64,000 nucleotides of DNA from Plenodomus lindquistii (GCA_025504975.1 JANUWI010000005.1:868001-932000); one strand, 5' to 3'. Counted from the first letter of the stretch, positions 1 to 11,340 are shown. The notes: generated from the sequence alone by a model not told the origin. Numbers and translations are program-made.

Positions 1-204
1 GCGGGCGTGAGGTATGCGACACCGGCTGCGGCGGCGGATAGAGCGAGGACTGTGGATGAATTGTCGCGTCAGTGGGTGAATGGCTTTGGTATGTTGGTGG
101 TATGCTTACGAGCCATTGCGGCGGGGGTACAGCCAGGTGACGAGATGACTCAGTTATATCGAGGGGTGAAGGAGACAAATGGTCAACACACCACGAAGAT
201 GTAG
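1..204 (+). CDS. possible 3' end of an unidentified gene (weak)
   Basis: The window opens inside a reading frame that stays open from base 1 to a TAG at 202-204. Its composition is mixed, with an Ala-rich start followed by VDELSRQWVNGFG. It could be the last 67 codons of a gene that begins to the left, or chance. I do not recognise the protein and there is no motif to assign it. Only the open frame is seen; that it codes is a guess. Confidence 0.2.
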   Translation, partial: AGVRYATPAAAADRARTVDELSRQWVNGFGMLVVCLRAIAAGVQPGDEMTQLYRGVKETNGQHTTKM

Positions 205-1194
205 AACGTATTTAGGCTCTCACATAGGCATTGCACAGCTATCTGGGCTATCTTCTCTCTGCGACATGTCCTGCACCATGTAGTGGAACCGAGGCATCTT
301 GCCTACGCTACCTCTAATCTGGGGTTAACCCCAGCCCCAGCCGTTCTCACGATTCCACCAATACGCTACGACACTTCGCCTTAATACAGTCTATAGTACA
401 CTGGACTGGTAGGCGATTCTTTGTTGAGATTTCGAAGCGTTCACTGCAAAGAGGTGCATGAACGACGACATGGCCCAGTGAGTAAGCTGTCGAACGTGAC
501 AATCGGCCCGCTGCAATGTTTACAAAATAGCTCATGATAATCGACCTTGCTTCGGCTGTGAGCTTAACTAACGATGTTTGGGTCGCGAAGGTAAGGAGCT
601 GTATGCTGGCCTTTGTGGCCACAAAGACAGTACAATCGTACATTCCAGTCCGAAAATCTCAAGACACATCATCTCCTTTCAAACCATCTCTATATCAAGC
701 GCATAGTCTCTTCCCTCTCAAACACCATTTCTCATCGTAATCACTGTCTTTCATCCCCAAGTCGTGCTGCAAATGTCTTCCTTCTGCCCAAACAACGCCC
801 TCTCCCTTGCACTACAACCTTGCACAACGTCACGAGAACACCCAACCATCTCAGCCGCTACGGCTGCACCATCAACGCCCACCATTTTCTCGACGCGCAC
901 AAAGAGAAATCGTGTTTGGCAACAATGGTCAAACATGCTCAAGGATTCGCCGCATGCGGCAAGGACCGCAACTTGCTGCATTCTGCACACCTTTGTTTTG
1001 CGGGTGAACAAAGACATTGCAACATGCTCAAGAAGCTGTGAATTATCCTGTCAGACCTGTCTTCCGCTTCAGATTGTGTTGACTCTGGGAAAACATTGTG
1101 ATGTGGTGAGGACTGCTTGGTATGTTTGGTGCGTCCATGGGCGCAAGACATTGCTAATTGTTGTAGATTATCAGACTTGTGAAGAAGCGCGACA
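205..1194. other. intergenic region with probable 5'-UTR intron of the AT-hook gene
   Basis: No convincing gene is seen here. Short overlapping open frames on both strands at 350-1310 disagree with each other and lack motifs. Just before the next gene there is a good small intron, with donor GTATGT at 1120, branch TTGCTAAT and acceptor TTGTAG ending at 1166 (47 nt). It would lie in the 5' leader, because an in-frame TGA at 1180-1182 separates it from the ATG at 1195. A second donor (GTGAGG at 1106) is possible. Confidence 0.45.
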
Positions 1195-3791
1195 ATGTCA
1201 TCCAGATACTACAGCCGCCAGGCTGACGATGCAATGGACCTGTCCGAGGACAACTACTCGTTTGACGATACGGACGATGCGCAACGAGTGTACAACGACA
1301 CCCGTCTGAGACAAGCTATCAACTACATGGCTGAGCAAGGTGGTGATGATTCGGCCGCCACGTTCATTAGCCGTGTCAATCGGATCGACGAGGCTCTTTT
1401 ACAGCTACTTCCTCAAACAGGCGACGACTTTGACGGGAATCTCTACCAAGAAGTCTGCGCCATGGTGGACGAAGTGCACGAAGTGTATGACAACGCCCTA
1501 ACACAGGACGATCACCAGATCGATGGTATTCCAGAGTATTACACGCCATCTGCTCTGGAGGCGCTTCATAGACCAGAAGAAGAGGAGGAGTCTTCAGAGT
1601 CAGATTCCAGTATCCCTCCTGTGCGGCCCTCGATGTCTTCGAAACCTGCGATAGCCAAGAAGATCAAGTCTCCTGCTGCAATTAAACACCCCCTCGAGTC
1701 ACATGTGGTGCCAGCCGTGCGAAATCTCGCTCCACGCTTTGGGAACGCAAAAAATAACGTTGAACGTGAACGAACCTGGACATACGGTGAACATGAACAG
1801 GTCGAAGAATGGTACAGAGATATGCCGGCCTCCTTCCCCTTCGCGGACTCTCATCAGATGGAGCATTGGGAGACTCTGAAGATCAACTTCGATCTTTCTG
1901 ATCACGGCAAGAAGCTCAAAGCCGAAGGCAAGGTAGTCGAGACTGATATACCTTTCGACCACCCTGCCCTTGCTCAGTACAAGACTTTGCCTCGCTTCGA
2001 ATCCGGTTCTAGATTCAAGCTTCCAGCTGGAACACCTGAGGATCAAGTCAAAATTCGTAAATTGGCGACCCGGGCGCAACTGGTCAAAGCCGTCAGGGAG
2101 TTCAACGAAGGCAATACTGGAGACGCAAGACAGGACCTTGTTCCCCGCATCTTCTTGGATAAGTTCATTGTCGGCGCACAAGGTCAGTCATACTCTTGCG
2201 TTGTCGTGAAAAGCATTCAAACTGACTGTGCGTAGACGAACCAATGGACGTCACGACGGCCATCCGTGGTGCCCTTAGTGCAACGCCTACCAAATCTTCA
2301 AAGTCCAGTGTACTCAGCACTCCCAGGAACAGTGGTACCAGACCAGAGGTACTATTCGTTGATGACGCCGTTGAGACCGCAAGCAGACGATCAAGCATGA
2401 AGAAGGCACAGCAATTAAGGGCTGAGGCTGATGCTCTGGAGGCACAATACACTAAACCCCTGTCTGCTTCCAAGTCTACAATCCAACCATCCTCGTCCAG
2501 TAGCACAAAGGGTTTGCGTTCCACCACGACGCATGATTTGGCTGAGGATATCGCAGCCCAGAAACAGGCCGAGAAACTTGGTGAGAAGTTCGACAAGAAG
2601 CACAAGAGTGCCCTAAAAGCCCTCGCTGAGAACACACCTACTCGATTCGCTACTGGAAGTCCTGCGGACCGCATCGACCGACTCAATAAGATCATGGCTG
2701 AGCAGCGCGCACTGACTGCATCGGCGGTTAAGTCTACTCCGCCAGCCAGACCTACCACTCGTGCAGGAGCAGCAATGAGGAAGTTTGGAACAGAGCGAAC
2801 CCAAGCTATATCCCACAGCCCACGCCGTGAGAGTCTAGAAGCCGGCGCAATCAGCACACCAGAGGATCCATTCACCACCGTCCCCAAAGTCAAGGTCACA
2901 CCCAAGCCCACCATCACCAAACCTACCATGACTAAACCTACCATCACCAGACCCAAACCAACAGCCTCTACCTCCAAGATCCCCACCCCCACCTCCCACG
3001 AGCCAACCACACCAACCAGTGCCAAATCCTCCTCATCCACCGTCCCCCTCCCCCCCGCAAAATCCCAAACCCCAATCCCAACCCCATCCAGCACCCCTCC
3101 AAAACGCGGTCGCGGCCGACCCCGCAAAACCCCCTCCACAACCCCAACCCCAGACCGCAAAGAAACCGCGCGGAAAACCGCCACCCCATCCTCCACCAGC
3201 ACCAAGCGCAAACTCAGCGTCGGCTCAGAACACTACACGCCGGACGGTAAGCGCAAGAAGTCGCTTGGCTCAGAGGACTACATGCTTCCGCTCGTTAAGA
3301 AACTCCGGTCTTCGTCGTCCACGACGCCTAAGAAGGTTGGGTTCGCGGAGGTTAGCAATGTGATTGAGATTAGCAGTGGGGAAGAGGAGACCAGTTCAGA
3401 TGACGAAGATAGCGATAGCCTTAGCGAGGGTGATAGTATCGCGGTCGTGAGTCCGGTTCCCCGACCCGTGGTTAAACGTGCAAGTGTTGCGCCATTCCCC
3501 GCTGCGCATCCGGGTGTCAAGACGGCGGCTGTGAAACCTACGACCAGTGTGAAGAGTTCGGTCGTTACTAAGGATGTTCCTGGGGGGAGCGAGACGGTGA
3601 GTGTGAGCCGGGCTGTTAGTTTGGCGAAGCCCGGGGTGTTGAGTAAGGCTGCGGTTGCGGGGTTGCAGGCGAGGAGGAAGGTGGTTAGGGAGGAGAAGAC
3701 GGTTGTGGAGACTACGAGGATGGTTAGGAAGGTTGGTGCTGGGGTGGAGGATTTGGACGAGGAGGAAAATGAGGAGGGTGAGGAGGAGTAA
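1195..3791 (+). CDS. AT-hook, low-complexity nuclear protein (two exons)
   Basis: Two coding exons, 1195-2182 and 2236-3791, are joined by a 53-nt intron (donor GTCAGT, acceptor CGTAG). The codon GAC spans the junction and gives 847 residues. The N-terminal third is acidic and partly ordered, with a Glu/Ser run near residues 125-135. The rest is Ser/Thr/Pro/Lys-rich and looks disordered, with a three-fold T(I/M)TKPT-like repeat and an AT-hook core (RGRGRPRK, about residues 620-627). An acidic segment follows, and the protein ends in a Glu run. AT-hooks bind the minor groove of AT-rich DNA, so a chromatin or nuclear role is likely. ATG 1195 is the first in its frame after an upstream TGA. The gene converges on its downstream neighbour with about 236 bp between stops. 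I do not recognise an orthologue name. Confidence 0.8.
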
Positions 3792-4027
3792 GTGGGAGAT
3801 TGTCGTTGTGGTTGTTTTTGGTAAATGGGTGAGGTGTAAGGCGTCATGTATCTAGATTGTGACAGACAAGTTAATGCGTTTTTCTTTGGCAATAGTATTA
3901 CAGAAACCCAACATGTACCAGGCTTAGAATTATCTCATCTAATATGAAAATTGTCCATGTATTCGGAATTTCTCCATACTTCTCATTCTCGCATTGATAT
4001 TACATGTGGGAAACACCAATCAATCAA

Positions 4028-5344
4028 TCAATAATACACACCAACCCACCCCCCTCTCCCAACAAACCCCACAAGCCCCTCATCACTTTCAACATCCCCA
4101 GCCAACCGCCCAGTAACAATACTCCGCTCCACATCCCTTCCCCGTACCAAAAACGGTTCGAATCCACCCCCATCCTCGCCTCGCACCCACGTCCCCTTTC
4201 CCTTCGCACTACCACCACTCTTATCCAGCACGAACCCGCTGTTCTGTCCATCGAGCTGCAAAAACCAGTGACGCTGGTGTATTGAGCCGATGTTGTTGGT
4301 AGAGCCGGGATATGCGTTATTAGCGCGCGTTTGGGCGTCTTCTTCAGTGTCGGTGTCTAGGTTGTCGTCGTTTTGGACTTGGGTTTCGGTGGGGGCTGGC
4401 GGTGTGGGTTCTGTGTCTGAGGAGGAACTGGTTTGGATACGTTGTCTGTGTTTTGGTGTGGGTTTATTCGTGCGTTTCCGGCGTCGATGTGCGGGCGTCT
4501 TGACGATTGCGTTGGAGAGTAGACGCATGGTGATTGTGTAGTTTTGTGGTAATCTCGTGCCGTGGAGGCGGAGTCGAATATAGCGTGATTGGAATGCTGA
4601 GATGAGTTTCTGGTTTTCGTTCTCTTGCTTCTCCCTTAGACTACTCTTCTTGCTTGTACCCAATCCACCCTCTTCTTCAAACTCATCACTACTCTCCTCT
4701 TCCTCCTCTCCACTCGTCATCGGACTCATCATCCCACTCTTCCCCCTCCCCCTCCCCCTCCCCATCTTCCTCGGCAAAACCCCATACACACCCGCCTCCC
4801 AAACCAGCAAACTCCCCGTCTCCCACCCCGCGCTCTCAATCAAATGATTCCAATAATTATGCACCCGCGTCTCCACCGCCAACCTGCCTATACTGCGAGA
4901 ATTCGGGTTTCCAGGGAGGCCCTTTGGGATCGCAAAGGAGAGGGAACTTGTCTCGGAGAATTGCAGGCGTAGATCGTAGTGTACGCCTGCGCGGGGGTGG
5001 TTGTGTTGGTGGATTACGAAGGCGTGGCCGTGGGGGTGGGAGTTGCGTATGTAGAGAGAGGTGAAGGATGAGAGAGCGAGGCGCGGGGTGCCAGGGGTTA
5101 GAGGACGGATGGAGGTGGAGAGGTGGGTTTGGAAGTAGGAGAGGTGGTTTTGGAGCTTTGCTTTGCCGGATTCTACGGCGGCGAGGGTGGGGGGTGGGTG
5201 GTTTTCTGGTGGTTCTTCTTGTTTTTTAGATGTTGGGGTTGACTTTGGTGATTGGTCTGTTTTTGATATGGTGGAGATCTTTCTTCGCTTGCGAGGTGGT
5301 GGTGGTGATATGGCTCGTGAGAGACTGGCTGGGAGATCGGTCAT
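4028..5344 (-). CDS. stand-alone LigD-type 3'-phosphoesterase domain protein, probably nuclear
   Basis: Intronless, 438 residues. The core around residues 105-192 matches the 3'-phosphoesterase (PE) module of bacterial DNA ligase D, which trims 3'-phosphate and ribonucleotide ends during end joining. The signature is FVIHQHN..RAGVHYDLRL, with H116, H122, D124 and R126 at the spacing of the known catalytic/metal residues. FAIPKG follows, then a downstream His (H162) and VWEAGVYGVL. The C-terminal strands are also present (IRLRLHGTRLPQNYTITMRL, residues about 255-275). A low-complexity acidic and basic insertion splits the fold. PPPPRKRRKIS at residues 14-24 looks like a nuclear localisation signal. 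No ligase or polymerase domain is attached. Such fungal LigD_N-like proteins exist in databases, but I know of no functional study. The family call is strong; the substrate and nuclear site are inferred. Confidence 0.85.
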   Translation of the reverse strand: MTDLPASLSRAISPPPPRKRRKISTISKTDQSPKSTPTSKKQEEPPENHPPPTLAAVESGKAKLQNHLSYFQTHLSTSIRPLTPGTPRLALSSFTSLYIRNSHPHGHAFVIHQHNHPRAGVHYDLRLQFSETSSLSFAIPKGLPGNPNSRSIGRLAVETRVHNYWNHLIESAGWETGSLLVWEAGVYGVLPRKMGRGRGRGKSGMMSPMTSGEEEEESSDEFEEEGGLGTSKKSSLREKQENENQKLISAFQSRYIRLRLHGTRLPQNYTITMRLLSNAIVKTPAHRRRKRTNKPTPKHRQRIQTSSSSDTEPTPPAPTETQVQNDDNLDTDTEEDAQTRANNAYPGSTNNIGSIHQRHWFLQLDGQNSGFVLDKSGGSAKGKGTWVRGEDGGGFEPFLVRGRDVERSIVTGRLAGDVESDEGLVGFVGRGGWVGVYY

Positions 5345-5989
5345 TTTGTCAACGAGGGCACGGAGATGTCATTTTCTATCCTTTGGTGTGGTGTTATAAA
5401 GTCACGTTGCTGTTGTTCCATGTCCATTAGCAACGAGCGTCGCTGGGAGAAACAATGGACAGTCTCAGGGTCTGGTGACGTCACTAGCTTGCATCTTAAT
5501 CGGGTACATCCCGAAGCTCTGCTGCATTTACATGCGAAATCGCTAACGAGGTAAAACACGTACGCAGATTATGGAATTCTTCGCGGATGGTCCTTGTTCC
5601 GGGCTGTGCGAGCGTATGTAGTCCCTGCCCGTGAGCTATCACCTCAGCACCTGCATCGTACCTACCACACGTATGGATGAGTCAATGCGATATTAGAACA
5701 TATTTGAAGCAGTGTCTCTTGTTGATGAGAAGGCTGAGACGTTCCCCGCAATAGGATGACCAATACTAGGCCTCTATCCGTTTACTCAGCCTCGACACGA
5801 TAATGAAGGACACGGCTGTTCGTTCAACTTCTGGTCCCGTGTAGCTTGGCTACGGACGGGTGCCAAATCCAGACGCGGCCATGCAAAAGCAGACACTACT
5901 GCCTATACAGCCTGACACGCAAGCCACATCATCCCGGAGGGACGTGGTCGGTGAGCTGGCAGAACGGTAGAAGCAGCAGTGCTGCCTCG
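5345..5989. other. divergent intergenic region between the phosphoesterase and HET genes
   Basis: About 645 bp separate the two divergent start codons. Apart from the TGACGTCA site, I see no repeat or additional gene. The frame of the HET gene stays open upstream to 5846 but has no ATG before 5990. Confidence 0.5.
5476..5483. promoter_or_regulatory. TGACGTCA palindrome (ATF/CREB-type site)
   Basis: A perfect 8-bp CRE palindrome lies about 130 bp upstream of the ATG of the minus-strand phosphoesterase gene. Atf1/CREB-family bZIP factors of fungi bind this sequence in stress-responsive promoters. That it is used here is inference from position alone. Confidence 0.4.
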
Positions 5990-7960
5990 ATGATGAGTAC
6001 GGTCGAAACAGACCCACCGTCTGGCCCTCTGATGGAGACAGACAATCTAGCTCCCAAGGGGCACTTCACGTTTCCTTACGCTTCTGTTTGTTCAAGAGAT
6101 GAGTCTGAGATTCGTGTCATTACGGTTCTTCCGGCTCGCTTCGATGCGGGTCTCCGACTTACATTATCACACTTCAGCCTTGCATTACTCGATAATCAAC
6201 AGAACAACGCGTTCTGCGCGGATGCTGGGATTCTTTTCGAGGCATTGTCTTATACTTGGGGCACTCAACGCCCAGATGCGTCGATATTGTTAGACAACCA
6301 AGCTTTCCTAGTGTCGCCAAATTTGGAGTCCATATTACGACACCTTCGTTACGAAGACCGCCCGAGGCGTATCTGGATCGATGCAATATGTATCAATCAA
6401 GCCAACGAGCACGAAAAGCTATCTCAGCTACCACTGATGCACATAATCTACGCTCGAGCCAGTAGAATCGTCGTATGGCTCGGCGATGCGTCGGCCGACA
6501 GCCATCTCGCAATGAGCTACATCAGTGAGGTATACGAACCTGTCGAACCTGGACAAGCAGACATGGTCTCTGATGAGACGCCCGTTTCCAAGTGGCCCAT
6601 GAGCTTCATGGCAACAGCTCCGATGGATCATTCTCTGCTTGCAAAATTAACAGCATTCTACAAATTATTGCTGAGACCCTGGTGGTATCGCGCCTGGATT
6701 GTGCAGGAAATGGCGCTCGCAGACAGCATCGTTATCCAATGTGGGAAAGACATTGTAGAGTTCGCTCAACTGAGGGTCGCCCTTTTTGTGACACGGAAGA
6801 TCCATCCCGCGTTCGTATTGTATGCAGACATCGTCGAAAAAGCGATGACCGAAGATGCCGCCCTTACCGACACTTGGCCAGCTGATGCTATCAACAACGC
6901 CCTCAACCTAGAATATTGCCGACGGATGATGGTGCAGAAGTCTGCGACCTTCGATCAGCAAGGAGTGACCATGGTCAACGATGTCTCGTGGCCTCTATGG
7001 TTCACTCGAGCACGGCTTTGCCGTGAGCCGCATGATAGGACCTTTTCGATCCTGGGTATGGCTGGCCAGGACTTCCGACGTGCACTCCACTATTCCTATA
7101 CCGCATCCGCGGATGAGCATGATCGCAATACTGTCAGAGCATTCGTTGCTGCGACAAATTCCGTGGACATCATCCTGCACTCTCAACACAGTTTCTGGCT
7201 GGAGGATAGGTCCTCGTGGGCGCCAGATTGGAGTCAACCTGAAAGAGCCGCGGTTTTTCATTTGAACGGACAATCATTGCAACATCCCATCGCTTTCGAA
7301 CATGGGGATGCTGATATGCCCTTGCAGTCGACAAGCCTCCACATACGAGGACGCATCATTGGAAGGATCAAGCATAGTTGTTTGGAGGATGATGAACTCG
7401 TGGCCTCTGGTATGGAATTGGATGCTACTGGCGTACCTGTAGTTACTCCAGTGGAGTCGACGGCCAAGTTCAAGCGCCGTAGGAGATGGTGGATCTTCAA
7501 GAAGGGATATGAGAACGGTGAGCTTTTCAACGCCGCCCTAGCTTCGTTGCCGGCAGACGATATTCTTTGGAAAAATCATCTCGAACTCTTTTTGAGGGAG
7601 TTCGAGAGACTACATCGAGTGTGCATGGCACCAAACGACAAAGTGGTGGGCACCGACCAGAATGCGTATTCACTGTCCATGGTGAAGAGATTCCAAGGTC
7701 TAGAGACTTTCTTCGACCTTTTGGAGTACTTGCTGATGTCTAGGACAATATGCTCAATGGACGATGGAAGTTTGCTTGTCGCACCAGATGTTGCGCATGT
7801 TGGAGATATCGCTGCAGTCTTGGCTGGTTGCACAAATGCGGTGGTACTGAGGGCGAGCGAGAGCAATGGCAGCTACAGATTCTTGGGCGATGCGCATGTT
7901 CGCGGTATTACAGATGAGGAGACCAGCCGTGAAGGACTGTCCTTGATCAGCATTAACTAG
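5990..7960 (+). CDS. HET-domain (heterokaryon incompatibility) protein
   Basis: Single exon, 656 residues. The three blocks of the HET domain are in order near the N-terminus: FEALSYTWG (residues 83-91), IWIDAICINQ (128-137) and the Ala-rich block ending VVWLGD (161-166). HET proteins trigger compartment death when unlike fungal individuals fuse, and act as NLR-like self/non-self effectors. No NACHT, WD40 or ankyrin partner domain is visible in the C-terminal 450 residues, so this is the common HET-only architecture with an uncharacterised tail. ATG 5990 (or 5993) is chosen because the frame upstream has no ATG and the leader reads poorly. HET genes are often strain-variable. There is no intron, frameshift or premature stop, so it appears intact. 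Confidence 0.92.
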   Translation: MMSTVETDPPSGPLMETDNLAPKGHFTFPYASVCSRDESEIRVITVLPARFDAGLRLTLSHFSLALLDNQQNNAFCADAGILFEALSYTWGTQRPDASILLDNQAFLVSPNLESILRHLRYEDRPRRIWIDAICINQANEHEKLSQLPLMHIIYARASRIVVWLGDASADSHLAMSYISEVYEPVEPGQADMVSDETPVSKWPMSFMATAPMDHSLLAKLTAFYKLLLRPWWYRAWIVQEMALADSIVIQCGKDIVEFAQLRVALFVTRKIHPAFVLYADIVEKAMTEDAALTDTWPADAINNALNLEYCRRMMVQKSATFDQQGVTMVNDVSWPLWFTRARLCREPHDRTFSILGMAGQDFRRALHYSYTASADEHDRNTVRAFVAATNSVDIILHSQHSFWLEDRSSWAPDWSQPERAAVFHLNGQSLQHPIAFEHGDADMPLQSTSLHIRGRIIGRIKHSCLEDDELVASGMELDATGVPVVTPVESTAKFKRRRRWWIFKKGYENGELFNAALASLPADDILWKNHLELFLREFERLHRVCMAPNDKVVGTDQNAYSLSMVKRFQGLETFFDLLEYLLMSRTICSMDDGSLLVAPDVAHVGDIAAVLAGCTNAVVLRASESNGSYRFLGDAHVRGITDEETSREGLSLISIN

Positions 7961-8671
7961 ACATCATCACCGCTGTCAAAACGATGAAGAATGACCTATG
8001 GCAATTCAATGCATATCGAAGGGTGCAATTCCAGGTACTAACTGTGACGGCAACAGCTGCATATTCAAATACGGCCCGGAGCATTACAATCCGGACGACT
8101 GTACTCCGGATTGGAGGGGCGAGGGACTGAGGTGATTAAGTAGGTAGGAGGATTCTTCGCGCATACCCTATCACCTCCAGCAGTCTCCTGAGAACCTCAA
8201 GCCGGGTTACCCTAAACATCCAGCCGATCGTGACGAGGCGGCAACGTGCCAGCTACACGCGTGAGCCAAAAGTGTGGAGGCCCCACGGAGTACCGTTCAT
8301 GTATGCGATGATTTGATTGGTGCTCGCTTCACTTGCTCTCCTCGAACTCGGCAAACCTTCCGGAGGTGGGATGGTATTCAACGACAACCCGCCAACACTC
8401 GCGACAGTGCTTACACAAACTGCTTAATTCCGCAATATGGTGGGATAGATGCGGAGAAATGATCCACATGTCAATAGTTTGTGAGTCTGGATGTCGGCTT
8501 GGTGGCGGCCGTGAATGGCAAGATGCACTATAAGTCTCGATGCCGCCCTCCTCATGGCCTTTACATTCCAAACCCGATACGCTAGTATATGCAATCTCAA
8601 CTGGGGTTGATCTCTGGAGTTTTTCCATTTTCGTTTGTCTGATACCCTAGAAATCCTACGCGTTACACAAC
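7961..8671. other. intergenic, nothing recognised
   Basis: This 711-bp stretch holds the 3' flank of the HET gene and the promoter of the monooxygenase gene. Short open frames on both strands lack motifs. No tandem or inverted repeats stand out. Confidence 0.5.
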
Positions 8672-10624
8672 ATGTCTTTCGACACGGAAGTCCTCATCAT
8701 CGGGGCAGGCATGAGCGGTCTCGGTCTCGCCGTGCAGATCGTCCGGAACTATGGAGTCCGGAATTTTGAGCTGATAGAAAAGAGTGAGGATGTTGGCGGA
8801 ACATGGCTGGCGAACACATATCCTGGCTGTGGGTGCGATGTAAGTAATAGGGCATTAAATGATTGGAAAGCGCAACACTATAAGGGATAATTACTGATCA
8901 AATCAGGTTGCATCACATTTCTACTCCTACAGCTTCGCCCTGAATCCAAATTGGAGTCGCAAATATTCCATGCGACCTGAAATTCAGGCCTACTTCCGCG
9001 GAGTCGCTGAGCAATATAGTATTGTCGATCACGTTCAATTCAATTCCATCGTGGAGAAGGCCGAGTGGGACGATGTCGACAACGTATGGAAGGTCTCAGT
9101 ATTGAATTTGAAGACAAAGGAGCAAAAGATTAGGCGTGCCAAAATTCTGATTTCAGGCGTTGGCTCCTTATCAGTACCAAAGACATGCGATCTTCCAGGC
9201 GTAGAGACATATCAGGGCAAGATGTTCCACTCGGCGCAATGGGACCACAGTTTCGACTGGAAGGACAAAGACGTTGTAGTTCTTGGTATGGGCTTTACGA
9301 CGCGACGAGAATACGTGCTAACAACATCAAGGCAACGGCTGCTCAGCAACACAATTCGTACCCATCATGGCAAATGAGCCAAACCCCGTCCGCAAACTCA
9401 CCCAATTCGGCCGTCAAGCACAGTACCTTGCAGAACGCCAAAATCCCTACTATTCCGACACTTTCAAGGCTGTGATGCGCTATGTTCCTTTGGCTATGCG
9501 AATTTATCGCGCAAGTTTCTACTACGAGATGGAACGTGACTACAGCGGTTTTGACATCGAAACAGGTCGAGGGATTCGCCAGGATCTTGCCAAGGAGAAC
9601 GAAGCATATGTGAAGAAAACTGCACCACCAAAGTACTGGGATGCGCTGATTCCGAAGACTGAGATTGGGTGTAAGAGGAAGGTGCTGGACACAGAGTACC
9701 TGAAGACTCTATGGCGGGAAAATATGGAATTGATTGCAAATGACTCGGTGGAGAAGATCACAGAGACTGGTGTGGTGACGAAGAGTGGTCGAGAGATTAA
9801 TGCTGATGCGATTGTATTGGCTATCGGCTTTGCTACCCAGCAGATGCTATTTCCTATGACGATAGTAGGTCGTGACGGCATATCGCTGGACAAATACGTA
9901 AGAAGACGCCCTATTCGTAAATATGGACTGAAGGCAGATACTGACATAATCCTCAGTGGGAAGAAAACCATAAAGGAGTTGCACAAGCCTACTTCGGAAC
10001 CGTCATTCCCCACTTCCCCAACTTCTTCGTCATGATGGGTCCAAACACCGTCACAGGACACCTGTCCGTCATCTACACCGTCGAATGCCAGATCAACTTC
10101 ACGCTGCGCCTACTGGAACCAATCATTAAATCTCTGCCGTCATATCGCTCGAAGTCTTTAGTACCGCGCATCCTTGCCCCCTCAGCAGAGACAGTAGAAG
10201 TCAAGCACGAAGCCGCAATCGCCGACTCAGAATGGACGCAACGCGAGGCGAGCAGACTGGTGTGGGCATCTGGATGCGTGAATTGGGCGGTTGATCCCAA
10301 GACAGGCATGAACAATAGTAAGGGAAATGAAGCTGATATCTTGAGAAGACATGCTGACTTTCGCTAGTGATGTACCCCGACTGGCAGTTCCTGTACTGGC
10401 TCAGAAGCATATTCTGGAAAAAGAACGACTTTATCTACCGTGACGGGAAGACGGGTCAAGAAGTCAAACCAGGTGCCACAAGAAAGATGCTGGTGTGGGC
10501 GCTGACCGTGGGCGCCCTGGCGGGAGGTGCATATATGGGACCAGAGTGGGTGACTAACGAGCTACCACGAAGATTGCGGGAGTTCGATGCGAGGACTTTC
10601 TTGAAGAGTCTGACGAGGACATAG
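8672..10624 (+). CDS. flavin-binding monooxygenase, Baeyer-Villiger type
   Basis: Five exons: 8672-8839, 8907-9285, 9332-9897, 9957-10317 and 10368-10624. The introns are 67, 46, 59 and 50 nt, all GT..AG, and all phases match. The spliced protein is 576 residues. The N-terminal FAD Rossmann motif is GAGMSGLG (11-18), followed by GGTW (43-46) and YPGCGCDV. The type I Baeyer-Villiger fingerprint appears as YQGKMFHSAQWD (158-169), with Tyr replacing the usual Phe. The NAD(P)H Rossmann motif is GNGCSA (183-188). Late family blocks WEENHKG and FFVMMGPNT are present across the third splice. A hydrophobic segment near residues 532-549 suggests a C-terminal membrane anchor. Such enzymes insert oxygen next to a ketone using FAD and NADPH; the substrate cannot be told. 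No PKS, NRPS or P450 gene is adjacent. Confidence 0.9.
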
Positions 10625-11340
10625 TTGTTGTAATACATAGTAAGCGTGTGGAAACCATGTTTAGGCTGGCAACCGAGGCGAAATACCAGCATCACCATCT
10701 CTTCGTCCCCACACCCCCAGGCAACTTTACTACGAAGTGGAGCTCAATTTCAGGCAACAATCGACTATATCGCACTTTTTTTATATCTAGTATAGTGTAC
10801 GGAATCGATTTTTGCAAGGACAGCCATCTCATATCGTACCAATTCACCCTCACCACTTCACCACCCCTCCCAGCCCCCCCGAGAGCCGACGCCCACAAAC
10901 CTCTGTCAGAAAATTTCTTCCATCTCCTCTCTTACAAGTCTATACCGTTCTTCTTCATCTTCGAGCTTTTCTATTAAGCAAACGCGTTCTTGCGCGCTCC
11001 GTTCTCCCTCTCAATCGCCAGTTCCTATTGTCACTGCAGAGTACAATAGCAACAACAGCAAACGCAGGAGAAATCCCCCGAGTAATTTTTGCTCGGGAGG
11101 TGGTTACTACTCGCTTCTTTTCCAGAGCTTGATTTGAATACCAGGTCTCCAAGTATCGTCGCGTTCGAAGTGAAGTTGTCGACATAGAAATACGCCGCCG
11201 CTGGTCACGGAGAAGGACACGACACTTCGACATTGCACAACGCCAGCTCCAGCGATCGCGACCAGACAACTCAGAAGCAGTCACTCGGCGACAAATCTAC
11301 TCAAAAAGCCAAGAAACAAGACAGCCAAGTCACGGCAACA
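10625..11340. other. intergenic region and leader of the next gene
   Basis: No gene is recognised in these 716 bp. The segment 10840-11000 is pyrimidine-rich on the plus strand, as is usual for fungal promoters and 5' leaders. The frame of the following gene is open from 11233, but the first ATG is at 11341. Confidence 0.45.

Noticed and set aside
4654..5064. Plus-strand Ser/Pro-rich frame inside the phosphoesterase gene
   Set aside because: It is antisense to the charged insertion of the PE protein, whose catalytic motif confirms the minus strand.
8672..10624. Secondary-metabolite cluster around the monooxygenase
   Set aside because: No polyketide synthase, peptide synthetase, terpene cyclase, P450 or pathway regulator lies nearby. 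The MFS transporter is 15 kb away among housekeeping genes.
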